Shown: positions 49,105 through 59,604 of the stretch, in pieces
Position numbering within the stretch: the first letter of the stretch is position 1
Layout of the letters: the number at the start of each line of letters is the position of its first letter
Assembly: GCA_029531795.1 (NCBI GenBank)
Contig: JAPEIS010000017.1
Coordinates: 62,001-126,000 of the forward strand
Direction of reading: 5' to 3'
Length of the DNA stretch: 64,000 nt
Origin: Sclerotinia nivalis
Taxonomy: Eukaryota; Ascomycota; Leotiomycetes; Helotiales; Sclerotiniaceae
Notes under the pieces: generated by a model
Database searches by the model: none
Seen by the model: only the letters and a program-made list of their open reading frames with translations
What the model was told of the DNA's origin: nothing
Position numbers and translations under genes: made by a program

Positions 49105-49222
49105 TGTTAGAATATATAATACTCGTTAGTACTAGCTTCCGCACTAATACACATATCTCTTCAAGCTGTACCATAGAATATTAGTTACACACAATAATAT
49201 ATACTTGATTGCCCTTCCAACA
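49105..49222 (+). repeat. 3' LTR of W
   Basis: 118 bp, TGTTAGAATATATAATACTCG...CCTTCCAACA, followed by ATATT. It contains one copy of the 17-mer found twice in the 5' LTR (ACATATCTCTTCAAGCT, near 49150). Confidence 0.92.
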
Positions 49223-49287
49223 ATATTAATTCGATTCTAAAATAGTATTTATAAGCTTTTATTAATTACTATCAAAACAATTGATTA
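49223..49287 (+). pseudogene. X1 piece: short integrase fragment between W and A3
   Basis: 65 bp that match the X2 integrase downstream of the HPQIDNQ block (X2 near 32520-32570). It is bounded by the ATATT duplication of W and the GATTA duplication of A3. Confidence 0.85.
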
Positions 49288-49500
49288 TATCATAGAGGCA
49301 ACAGGTAGAATAACAGGAATCACTTTTATTAATAAGACGTAGCTCGAAGAGTTATGTTTCTATAGAAGAAACGGTTTCTTAAATATATTTATATGTAATG
49401 TTAGCCCTGATCGGGGCTAGCCTATATTTATCCAAGGTCCGATTCCTATAGATCGGAACCCGAATAGTCTTTGTATACTATATATAGGGACTCTATGATA
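49288..49500 (-). repeat. 3' LTR of A3
   Basis: 213 bp matching 22244-22456. The outer terminus reads ATGATA on the plus strand in place of GTGACA. Confidence 0.92.
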
Positions 49501-51238
49501 GTATTCCTCTTTTTAGGATCGAGCTTCGTTAAAACGATTAGGGGGATCAGGTTTATCTGAATAATGATGATAGTAATTACAGATCAGTTTTTGAGTATTC
49601 TTCAAATATTTTGTAGATTCTTCGGTAGATGTATCATAATCTATTTATCGGATAGTATATTTCAGGTGGGGGCTATTATGGTTTCGATGTTTTTATCAGG
49701 AATTCAGGATTTCTTTTATATTGAATTGTTCAATGTTTTCAATTTCGATAGAAAGAGAAAATGGGTTGTATTGTTTGGGGATAAAATTATCATTGATGGG
49801 ATATAATAGATTAATATAAAAGATCGAATGATTTTTTATAAAAATAGGAAGTTTTAATTTATAAATGTATAAGTTTATAGTTTTTAGGATTCGGAAGGGA
49901 TTTAAGTTCTTCCAATCTAATTTCTTTTGGGGATGAAGAATTCGGATATTCTTAGTATTAAATCAGATTAGATCTTCAAATTGATATCGATAAATAGATG
50001 AATAACGGGAATCGATATTCTTTGAATAGTAGATTTGATTAACGATTAATTCGGTTTTCAGGTGATCGATAATCGAATTCATCTTTTTGATGAATTTCTT
50101 AGTGTTCAGGATTTCAAAATGATCGGAGAGTATAGCAGATTCGAAATCTATTCGGGGATGGAAATCGTAATTGGTAAAGAACGGTAATAGATGGGAGTTT
50201 TTGAATCAAATAAAGTTAATCGAGAATTCAACAATCGGTAATCATTCGGATTAGTTGTTTTATAAATATACTTTTAGAAGTTAAAGATAAATTAAATTTT
50301 ATGATTAGATATAATAATCTATAATAGGCTATAAAGCTTTTATATATACTTTAGGAATAGATAGAAGATTTTTTTGGAATTATAAGTTCTTTAATAGAAT
50401 AGAAAATGCTTCATCTTGATTAATCGATCGATTATAACAAATATTGTATTATATTTAAAGTTTTTCGGAAGATGGATAATGAAATCGATTGAGATATCTT
50501 TTCAGGTTTGTTGTAGGATTGAAAGAGAGTGTAAGACTTCTTTTTGTTTTTTACGATTCGAAATGGTTTGATAGTAATTATAACAATTGTATATTCAATA
50601 AAAGATATAATTGTAATATCCAGATCAATAGTAATTTCGGGAAAGTAATTCGAAGGTATAGATATAATATAGATGTTTGGTAATAAAGGAATCGTAGATT
50701 ATTCAGAGAAGTTTTGTTTTCAAAGGATTGTAATTAGGAATATAAAGTTTTTTATAATAATATAATAGATTATTATTTATAATATATTCAGATAATATAA
50801 TATATAGATATTTAGTAGTATTTTTTTCTAAAATCTTTAGAATCGATAATAGAAGTGAATCGGATAAATAAGTTTCAATGAATAAGGGTTTCAGTTCTTT
50901 AAAGGGTTTCAATTGTATAGATTCAGGTTATTGGATAGGGATTGGGTTATTGGGTATTGTAGGTGGTTTAGATTTATAGATAGGTAATCTGGGTTTGCAA
51001 ATAAATGATTCAGGATTGCGAATAAACGATAGAATATCGGTATAAATTTAATTATAAATTGTAATTGCAAAACGGATTTTCTTTTTTGAATTAATAATAG
51101 GAAATAGATCTATATTTAGATTTTTAGTTTTCAAAATAGTTTGGTTTTGATAAAAAAAGCGTTCATTTTTTTTTTTAGACAAATCCTTTGATTTTCTAAT
51201 TAGAGTATCGGGTTTTGTTTTTTGTTTTCCAAGATGGT

Positions 51239-51384
51239 TGTCACGGGTTCGTAACCCGTTCCTAGCTAGTCTGCATGGCTGCCTAAGGCACTCATCCCCC
51301 ATATAGTTGGCGCTCTTCCTAGCACCTTCTTCCTTCTTCGTAGAATATCATCATATCTTAAAGCACCCTACCACCACCGCGATA
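51239..51384 (+). repeat. Solo LTR T inside A3 pol
   Basis: 146 bp, TGTCACGGGTTCG...CCGCGATA, flanked by ATGGT at 51234-51238 and 51385-51389. Comparison with A2 near 24300 shows the host sequence continuing across it. It is GC-rich and scarcely mutated. The ends resemble the X and A LTRs, but the interior differs. It shares the palindrome core GCCTAAGGC with X. Confidence 0.9.
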
Positions 51385-53436
51385 ATGGTATATAATTTTG
51401 AAATTGAAATAGAATAGAAATTCAGATTAACAAATTTGATGATAATTCAATAGTTTTATGATCGTGAAGTACTTTAGATTTTTATAATCTATAATGATTT
51501 TGATCGAGAAAGAAGTATTTTCTAATTCGGATTACTATTCTTCAAAATAATAAATAATTATTAATAATTCTTTATTATAAATCTTATAATTATATTTTGC
51601 AATCGAATACTTCTTAAAGAAATATACAATAGGTTTTAGAATCCTATTATTATTGTATTGGAAAAAGATTCTAACAGATATATAATCCGATATATCTGTT
51701 TTTAGGATTATATCTTTCTTCCAATCGAAAAAGACTAATACAAATACTATTATAAATACAGTTTTCAGATTTGAGAATGATTTCTTATAAACAAGATCTT
51801 ATTAAAAGATTATATCCTTTTTGATCAGATTTACTATCGGGCAAATGATCGAAAAAAAATCGCGAATAAAGTATTGATAGAAATTGTTAAACCTTATAAA
51901 TATTTGTATATCTATTAGATTCTTCGGCGTTTTCCAATCAATTATCGTTTTAATCTTAATTGAATTTATTTGGATCTTTTTTCGATTTATAATTAGATCT
52001 AAGAATTTCGTTTCAAATTTCAGGAATTCGTATTTCGATAGATTGATATACAATTCAGCTTTTCGTAAAATATCTAATACCTTTTGTATATACTTTATAT
52101 ATTCAGAATAGGTCTTACTATAGATCAAAATATTATCTAGATAAGCAATATAAAATATATCCAGGTATTCTTTTAGAATATCGTTAATAAATCGTTGAAA
52201 CATTGTTGGGGCTCCGATCAGTTCGAATGGTATAATCAAAGTTTCGAATAGGTCGAATCGGGTACGAAATACAATTAGGTATTCTTATCCTTTTTTGATT
52301 CGGATATTATTAAAAACCGAAATGATATCTATTTTCATAAAATACTTTATTCCTTTTAGGTTATTCAAAAACTCTTTGATTAAAAACAACAAATATCAAT
52401 CTTTTATAAACAAATTATTCAATATATAATAATTTATACAAAATCGAAGATTACTACTGGATTTCTTAACAAATAAAATAAACAAAGCGAAAACAAAGGA
52501 ACTCGATCAAATGAATTCTTTTGCTAGATTTTCCCTTAATCATTCTTACAAAGCTTTCAATTCGTTCCAAAACATTGAATATAGAACTCCAAACGATAAC
52601 TTAACTTTATCTTGTAATCGAATATTATAATCGTATAGACAATATAGAAATAGTTTATCAGTATTATATAAAGAAAATATATCGATCTATAAACAGAATT
52701 CAATAAACAAATCTTCGGGAATAAAGTTTTCTTTTTCTTTCAGGATTCGATCTATCAAATCGATACTAACTTGGAATATCTTGTAATCTTAATAGATGTA
52801 TATCAAACAAACTCGGATTGAAACATTTACTATATCTTTTTTCTTTAATATTTCAAAACAAAGTAATAAATAAACAGAACGGATTTTAATAGGAATATCG
52901 GATAAAGCTTGGATACTTGATAATTATATAGATATATTATAAAACTTTCAATAAAACTTACTATCAAAACAAAAAGTATTGAATACGAATTCGATATAAG
53001 GATCGTACTTCTTTAGCTAAATCAACCCCAGAATAATCGAATAATGAATTAGTTCAATAATATAGATTTTCGATCTTTTCTTATAGTAATCGTTGATTTG
53101 TAGATCGATTAGAATATAACGATCCATTCGATTTTCAGACAATATTTTTCTGTCGAATCTAATGATTTCGAATGGAACAGATAATTTGTATATTGGAAGC
53201 TTGATAATTTCAATCTAATTTCGATTTGCGAAAATATATCTTTTGTATCTGTTATCCATTATAATGTAAATGGGATAGGATCAATCAAATATTAGTAGGA
53301 TAATAATATATAATATTATTAGATTTGCTCGATTGTTTATTTTTTTCAACGAGAGATAAACCTCGAATTGTAACGATAGATAAGTATAATATATATAGGG
53401 CTTTCGTTTAACAACAATTTATATTAAACAGATTCC

Positions 53437-53443
53437 GTTTCTC
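53437..53443 (-). promoter_or_regulatory. Mutated -1 frameshift site of A3 (GAGAAAC)
   Basis: The equivalent of GGGAAAC in A1 and A2, with one G-to-A change. Confidence 0.6.
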
Positions 53444-54961
53444 GAATTCGAGGAGTCAAAAAGGGATAGATTATATAATGATATAGTATATAATTGAATC
53501 TGGACAAAGAACGGAATAAAGGATAACAGGGCAAGATTGATAAAGCTAATTCTAATTTGTACAAAACAATTATCTAGAAACAGATAGTCTTTCATACGAT
53601 GATCGACAAACCCACAACGGAAGCATTCCCTTCGTTCGCGTTTATTAGTACATCTTTGGGAACTGAGATTTATTGGATCTCCAGCAGATATAATTGTAAT
53701 AGAAATAATAGATCGGATAATAACATTCGGAGATAGAGTAGAAGTACAATTAATAGGATTCAGGTTTTGAATTGTAATATAAAGCGATAGAACAATTGGA
53801 TTGCAATTGAAGTCAATCGGTTCTATCAAGTATAGATAACGATTCTCCAATATCTATACAAAAGTGGTGAATATATCAATGCTATTTGTAGATAGCTCAA
53901 CAATAACAATCTAATTCTTCAATTCACTCAATAGAACTTGTTTTAACAAAATAACCAGGGTACTATTATCATCGGCCATTCCGGTTTCCAATGCTAATCT
54001 TTAGAACTCAGTATAGAAGATATAGAACAACTAATTTCTTTGTTTCAAATTGATCAGAAGTTTTCGGGCTTCGATTTGTTTATTCTAGTTTCTATAAGCT
54101 CTTTCCAGTATTTGCAACAAATCCTTATAATCGGTAAATTTAACAAATTGTTCTTTGATATTATATGATCGAATTTGTACGATAATAGGTCCAGTTAATC
54201 TTCCAATTATGTAAGTCAGGCGGGAATGCAAGGAAGTAAAACAATCGGAATTGATATACATTTTATTTTGTATTTGATCGACAAATCGATCAAGATCGAT
54301 TTTCGTTTCATCAAACAATGTAAAATCAAGTACCTTTTTATTCAATTGAGGTTTCGATAGAACAAAAGCAGCAGTTAGGGTTGTAATAGATATCAAAAGC
54401 GAAGAATCGATAAAAATTGAAACAAACGAAACAATAGGAACAGGATGAAATTGAATTAGATAAACAATCAATCTATCGTTCTTCTCCTTTTATTATATGA
54501 ATATAATTTTCTCGATTTGCAAATCGAAAGTAAGCTTTTGAACTACAAATTGCAAATCGATTACTTTTGCTTTCATTTTTATATTATAATTGTGACGATG
54601 GTCTTAATTCAAGGCATGATAGAATGAATCAATTAATCTATACTAGAGAATAACAAACTACCGTACCAAATACAATAGAATTGAGCCTTTTATGGTCCCC
54701 TCGGAGGGGACCAAAGCCCTAAGCGAATACAGGATGAAATAAATGAAATAATAACCTGAGGCATTTTGGTCCCTTCGGAGGGGACCAAAAGCCGAAAGAA
54801 TGGCCTAAGGCATTTATGGCATAATAGAATAACAGGATCGTCACAATAATCATAAAAAGAAATAAAATAATAATACTAGGTCGCAATATCGCTGATTATA
54901 ACAATAGCGAATTCTTCGGGGAAGCTGGGCTGGCTAAGCGGATACAAACATGGAATAATAT
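53444..54961 (-). pseudogene. Gag of A3, interrupted by a solo Y LTR
   Basis: The expected ATG TCG start is ATA TTA at 54961. 54471-54085 carries FVDQIQNKMYINSDCF and YIIGRLTGP. 53850-53419 carries the end with a complete CCHC knuckle CFRCGFVDHRMKDYLF (last Cys mutated). It is split at 54591-54845 by the solo Y-type LTR with its 5-bp duplication. Confidence 0.82.
54591..54845 (-). repeat. Solo Y-family LTR inside A3 gag
   Basis: 255 bp, inverted relative to Y, with a perfect ATAAT duplication at 54586-54590 and 54846-54850. It keeps both palindromes (TGGTCCCCTC / GAGGGGACCA near 54690 and TTTTGGTCCC / GGGACCAAAA near 54764) and canonical TG...CA ends. It is much less mutated than the A3 sequence around it. 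Confidence 0.96.
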
Positions 54962-54999
54962 TGTAGAAGTATCGATATAGATAAATAAAAACTATATAA

Positions 55000-55212
55000 T
55001 ATTACAAAAACAATAGACAGAATAACAGAAATCACTTTTATTAATAAAATATAACTCGAAGAGCTACATTTCTACAAAAAGAATAATTCCTTAAATACAT
55101 TTATATATAGCGTTAGCCCCGATCGGGGCTAGCCTATATTTATCCGAGATCCGACTTCTATAGATCGAAACCCGAGCGGTCTCTGTATACCATATACGGG
55201 GACCCCGTGACA
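55000..55212 (-). repeat. 5' LTR of A3
   Basis: 213 bp, TGTCACGGGGTCCCC...GTAATA in its own orientation, followed by GATTA. Confidence 0.93.
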
Positions 55213-55829
55213 GATTAGATTGATTACCCTTAGCTAAGTTTGCATTCAATAATATAATTTCTGAAACAACTAATTGTTCGTCTTTCTTCACCAATTATAA
55301 CTTTAACCTACACTTAGACATTGAACCTAATAAACCTTGTCTGCCGGATATAATTTTAATACAAAAACAGGAATTCTTTAAAGGTAATCGGATCACAGAT
55401 TGTATAGAATATATCTTGAAGCAATTTCGCACTTTTATATAACAAGCAATTGCTATTTATAAGGACTATACTAATCGTCACTGCTCTAATTCATCTCGTT
55501 ACACAATTGATCAGAAAATCTATATCAATATCAAAAATATAAAGATCTCATATAAAACAAAAAAGCTAAATGATAAATAGATCGACCTTTACAAGATTAT
55601 CAAAGTTTATCTCTATATTTACCTTGTTCAATTATCTAAGAATATTAAAATCTTCCTTATTTTCCATTATTCTTTTTTACTTCCAGTTTATACTAATCCT
55701 CATTTCCCAGTTCAAATAACGATTAACAAATCAGAATCCTTGACTATATAGGATAAAGTTTTGGAACAAAACAATAATAAAAATAAACTTGTTCAAAAAT
55801 GAATATTTGAAAAAGTTCTAGATAACTAT
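55213..55829 (+). pseudogene. X1 piece: integrase C-terminus to chromodomain start
   Basis: Follows X2 from about 32510 to 31890 with a slightly different set of stops. It ends at the codons for WIFEKVLDNY, the first strand of the chromodomain, where V2 inserted. Five bases ACTAT (55825-55829) should be the V2 target duplication; the partner is outside the window. Confidence 0.85.
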
Positions 55830-56117
55830 TGTGAAAGAGGTAGGTCGAGATACGTGCGTCCCGATAGCACGCTGCGAGGGGGAATAGGATACGAACTGAT
55901 CAGATTACATTGTATAAACTTCGAATAGTAGAATTAATATGAATAACAATAGATTGAGGGTTGTATATAATGGGTATGCAAAAAGACTAATGAAAATGAT
56001 TGATTATTCTAGAAGGGAAAACAAAATCTTCTCTTTATATTTAATTACAAAGGATCATATAATTTAATGTTTATGAACTAGTTATATATATAGTCTTAGC
56101 AATCCAACTTTCTCATA
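55830..56117 (-). repeat. 3' LTR of V2
   Basis: 288 bp matching 1146-1432. Plus-strand ends are TGTGAAAGAGG and TTTCTCATA (CACA in the other copy). Confidence 0.92.
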
Positions 56118-56135
56118 TTCTTTTTCTTTTGGAAA
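56118..56135 (-). promoter_or_regulatory. Polypurine tract of V2
   Basis: Minus-strand CCAAAAGAAAAAGAA directly abuts the LTR, which fixes the element's orientation. Confidence 0.75.
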
Positions 56136-56255
56136 TATGTGGTTTATTTCAGTCAAAAACTTATTTGCGATGTAGAAAACAGATCAGGATATTAAGGAAA
56201 GAAGTCACTAAGTATTTTTTAAGATCGTTTTAAAAAATCAGTATCGTTTACAAAT

Positions 56256-59200
56256 TCAAAAGATCAAATTTACGGGATGGGTGGGTTTTCCAAAATCGAT
56301 ATTAGTTTTTTGAGCTGGAGGAGTACTTTCTGTGGCAGTTGTCTTTGGGTGTTTGGCAGTAGGTTTCGCTTTAGGTTTCTTTTGAGTGCTTTGAAGACGG
56401 TTTGAATGTCGGATTGATGGTATTGGTTCTTTGGATCTTTGATTCGTTTCTGAAGAGGGGTCCTTTTTTTTCTGGATCGATTTCTTCGGACTCTTTTGTA
56501 GCTCAATTGATTGTATAGATGATTCTCGAATTGATTCTCGATCAAAATCGAATGTTTCATTTCGATCTTCTGAAAGTTTAGTAATGGATTTTTCTATTCC
56601 CTTTCCTTTTGATCTTTTTGGAGTATGAAAGACTGTTCTAGTTGCGAATTCAGTATTAACTAAGTTGACAATTTCCTATCCAGGAGTAATATCATTCTCT
56701 AGGAATTCTTGGTGTTCGAAATCTTTGTCCTGAAGAACCTCCAATCGCTCTTTAATGGTTTCATAGTTTGCGAATAGGGATTGATCTTTTTATTATTTTT
56801 CTTTTTGGACAAATATATTAATTAGGGGTACCAAGATTTCTATCATTTAATTAATCCATTTCTAATATCATTTTCGGAATTCGTTATTGTTGAGTTCGAG
56901 TAATATATTTGTATACTATTTGATAATAATGGAATTCTACAATAATGATTCTAAGAGGACTATAGAGACAGATCTAGATGGTGCAAAATTAATATTAAGG
57001 ATAGAAGGGTAAGGAATATAAAGATCTTCTTTATTGAACTTGTTCAACTCAAAAGGAATAGTTTGATTCTGAAGGGAATGCTGGAGACTTTTGTAGGAAT
57101 TACTATCTTTCATTTCTTGATTATCAAGGGCGATAACAAGATATGATATTGGTATTAAAGTAGATCTGTAAATCCCCGAAGAATTATTGAATTGAAGAAT
57201 GATACCAGATTGAAGTACAATTGCACGAAAATTAGTTTTAGTCAAATCTCTTTAATAGAAATCATTATTGTATTCAGCTTTCTGGAATGTATCTCTTTGT
57301 ATTGTTTAATTAAGATTATATCAAAATTGATAAAAGAAAGAATGCTTCTTCAGAAAATCTCGAATCAGTTTATAATTCTTATCGAAGATACTCGAAGTGA
57401 GAATTTGGTGCTCCTTGTAGATATCCTCGATTGATTCTCTCAATTGAGGCAAATTAATTATAATAGTGATCCTTTTGAAGACTTCTAATATATATTTCTT
57501 GGAAGTTAAATTGAAAAGGTTAGAAAATGAATAGTAACGAATAAGCTTCTGATTGTAATTAGGAAATTGTAACACCAGCAAAGGAACGGAAACAAAGCGG
57601 AATTTATAATCTTTTTGAATGTAAACAACAATTCGCTACAAAAATGGATTGTTTTTAAAAAGGAATTGAATAAAAGAAAAATAATAATTTGGAAATGGAT
57701 TTCCTTTAAAAATCCTATGGAAATGCTATTCATAGGTAGCAAAAATATTATCATAGAGAAGGGATATATCAGGGAAATCTTTGGGTTCAAAGATTTATTG
57801 GAACTCTGGAATTCGTAAGACAGAATCCTTTTGGAAGATGTTTTTTGCTAAAGGTATCTTCTGGCGGAAGTCCAATTTGAGGGATTCGATTATATTGAAA
57901 GAGTAAGTACTTTCTCTTGGGTCAAAACGATAAGGATTGAGAGTTTGTTTCGATTGCTTTTGTGTTAGAGATAGATGAAGGCGGAATTAAGAGTAAAATT
58001 TTCCAATCAATCTTATCTCATCGATACGTTTTCGATTCTTAGCTACAGTAGCTAATCGATTCCGTAATTCCTTAGCCGAAATATACTTTGTCTTTAGATC
58101 CAGAAGTTTTGCTAATGTATATAAGTGATATATACAAAGAGCATTGGTAACAATACTTTCATTCAATAACACAATAACCTTCTATTTTACTTGACTAGTA
58201 ATATAACTATCGTTTACCAACGAATATCATTCCTTATCAAATTGAAAGTCAGGATTATAGGTGTAGCTTTTCAAATCCCGGGAAGAATTTAAGATAGTCT
58301 TAAAATTATCGGAGTCCACAGAATTGTCCTTTTTCGAAACAAGTTCTTGATTATAATCAATTGTACAATAGCGAGAAACGTATTTGTCTAAAATTGACAA
58401 ATGTAAAGGGGTATTCTTCAAAAGATCGAATTGATAATTTCGTTTCTATCATTTATCGATATTTGCAGTAATAGATTCCGAGATCGATATAATAGCTTGA
58501 GAATGGAGGAGTCGATACATGCGAGTGGAAGTTGGAGAAGTTATTACATTCAACCTTTCTTCATTGTCCGATTCAGCTTCGTCCTCGTTGGGCATTGGAA
58601 TAACGATTGTTATATCTATTTCATGAATAGGTTTATCGTTTTGCTTGATATTAGAAGGAGTTTCATTTTCTTCACATTCTCTTAAGAATCCAAGACGATC
58701 GAAAGTGAGTCTACAATTCTTGAGGACGGAATCTTGATTAAGATCAAAAGGAAAAGGGGTTTAATCCTTTTTACTCTTCGTGTCGGTTCTTGTGATGAAT
58801 TTATGTATAGAGCGGAAATCTGCGGGGCAGTACTTTTTTGCTCTTTTGTTTTTCTTTTGGTAGAGATTGTTAACTATGATTCTATTCAGGAATTTGACAA
58901 GAATTTGGGGGCTAAGGTGGAAGGTACAATAGGTAATATCCATTCTTGTTGATGTATCTTTCAAAGTTGAATCCTCCGATTATAATCGTGTAAGAGCTTT
59001 TCCGAGGGCAGAGGTTTAGATTCTCTCGAGGTTTTTGAGACCCTTTCTAGCTTTATTGTAGCGTTATTCGATGAACTGGATCGTCTCATTGTTTTTGGTT
59101 AAGTAGCCAGCTTTGGAAAGATCGGTTGTTTTGTAGAGGTTCTGACCTTCGATTCGATCTTTCATTTCGCTGGCAAAATCTTCGATATAGTCAACAATGT

Positions 59201-59381
59201 TTAACGAATAATTGAGCCAGTATTCAAGAGCATTGTATTTTTCCTTTATATTGAAAGTATCAATGAATGTAAAGGCTTCGATTTCGTTCCTAAAGGATTG
59301 ATTTTTATATTGAACAAGGAAGGGAGTATTTTCAAAGAGGTAAGGGGTTATAGTTTGGTTAGATTTTTCTTTAGATATTAT
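56256..59381 (-). pseudogene. Unrecognised ORF of about 1,040 codons downstream of V2 pol
   Basis: I do not recognise the product. One minus-strand frame stays coherent over 3.1 kb, with more than a dozen single stops, mostly TAA/TAG where CAA/CAG would fit. It is bounded upstream by a stop at 59472 and has no surviving ATG (ATA near 59381 is a candidate), and ends with TGA at 56256-56258. Features seen: an N-terminal part with EALEYWLNYSLNIVDYIEDF-like composition, an acidic segment (PNEDEAESDNEE, near 58585), a predicted helical basic part (KELRNRLATVAKNRKR, near 58060) and a C-terminus of about 90 residues very rich in Lys, Thr, Pro and Ser. There is no clear membrane anchor in this frame, so an envelope protein is not supported. 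It may be an accessory protein or a captured host gene. Confidence 0.7.
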
Positions 59382-59604
59382 GAAAAAATTAAATAAAAGA
59401 GAGTATGAAAGATGAAATAAATATAAACGAATATGTAAAGGTTCGATAGCTTTTTGTTGAAGGAATAAAATTTATAGAGAAGGTATTGAATTGTTCAAGA
59501 GTTGATTGAAAGTTGTTAAGAATTATTCAAAAGGTGAGGTCAGTTGTATTATAGATTTTTCAGATTTTTCAATAAAACCCAAATACCCTTCTCTTCTCAG
59601 AAAC

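Larger units (their letters stand above)
43438..49222 (+). mobile_element. Copia-like element W
   Basis: Target duplication ATATT at 43433-43437 and 49223-49227. The LTR is 118-119 bp if the 894-bp segment in the 5' copy is an insertion. The coding strand is plus with gag, protease, integrase, RT and RNase H in one frame, the Copia order. It is inserted in the X1 integrase core. It is unrelated to Z at the level readable here. Confidence 0.92.
49513..53443 (-). pseudogene. Pol of A3
   Basis: Same domain order as A2. RT at 52239-51802 reads YLDNILIYS, so one catalytic Asp is lost. The zinc-finger region of integrase is near 50912-50700, and the chromodomain end near 49800-49560 is almost unreadable. 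Reading frames differ between blocks (52239 versus 51302 and 50912), which implies small indels besides the RIP-like changes. Solo LTR T interrupts it at 51239-51384. Confidence 0.8.
49288..55212 (-). mobile_element. Gypsy element A3, most degraded A copy
   Basis: 213-bp LTRs at both ends, with target duplication GATTA at 49283-49287 and 55213-55217. It contains two later solo LTRs (T at 51239-51384 and Y-type at 54591-54845). Relative to A2 it lacks about 110 bp near 50256 (in the integrase region). Transition load is visibly higher than in A2. Confidence 0.94.

Noticed and set aside
51048..51302. Minus-strand ORF of 84 codons beginning MGDECLRQPC
   Set aside because: The N-terminal third is the reverse of the solo LTR T and the rest is A3 pol; the frame joins two unrelated sequences by chance.
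1146..56117. A single giant V element bounded by the two V LTRs
   Set aside because: The flanks ATCAT and TTCTT do not match, and the polypurine tract to the right of 56117 shows that the V2 body lies to the right, not between the LTRs.
57506..57790. Hydrophobic 94-codon minus-strand ORF that might be a membrane or envelope protein
   Set aside because: It lies out of frame with the long V2 ORF, which continues through the same bases with only RIP-like stops; AT-rich DNA yields hydrophobic shadow frames easily.
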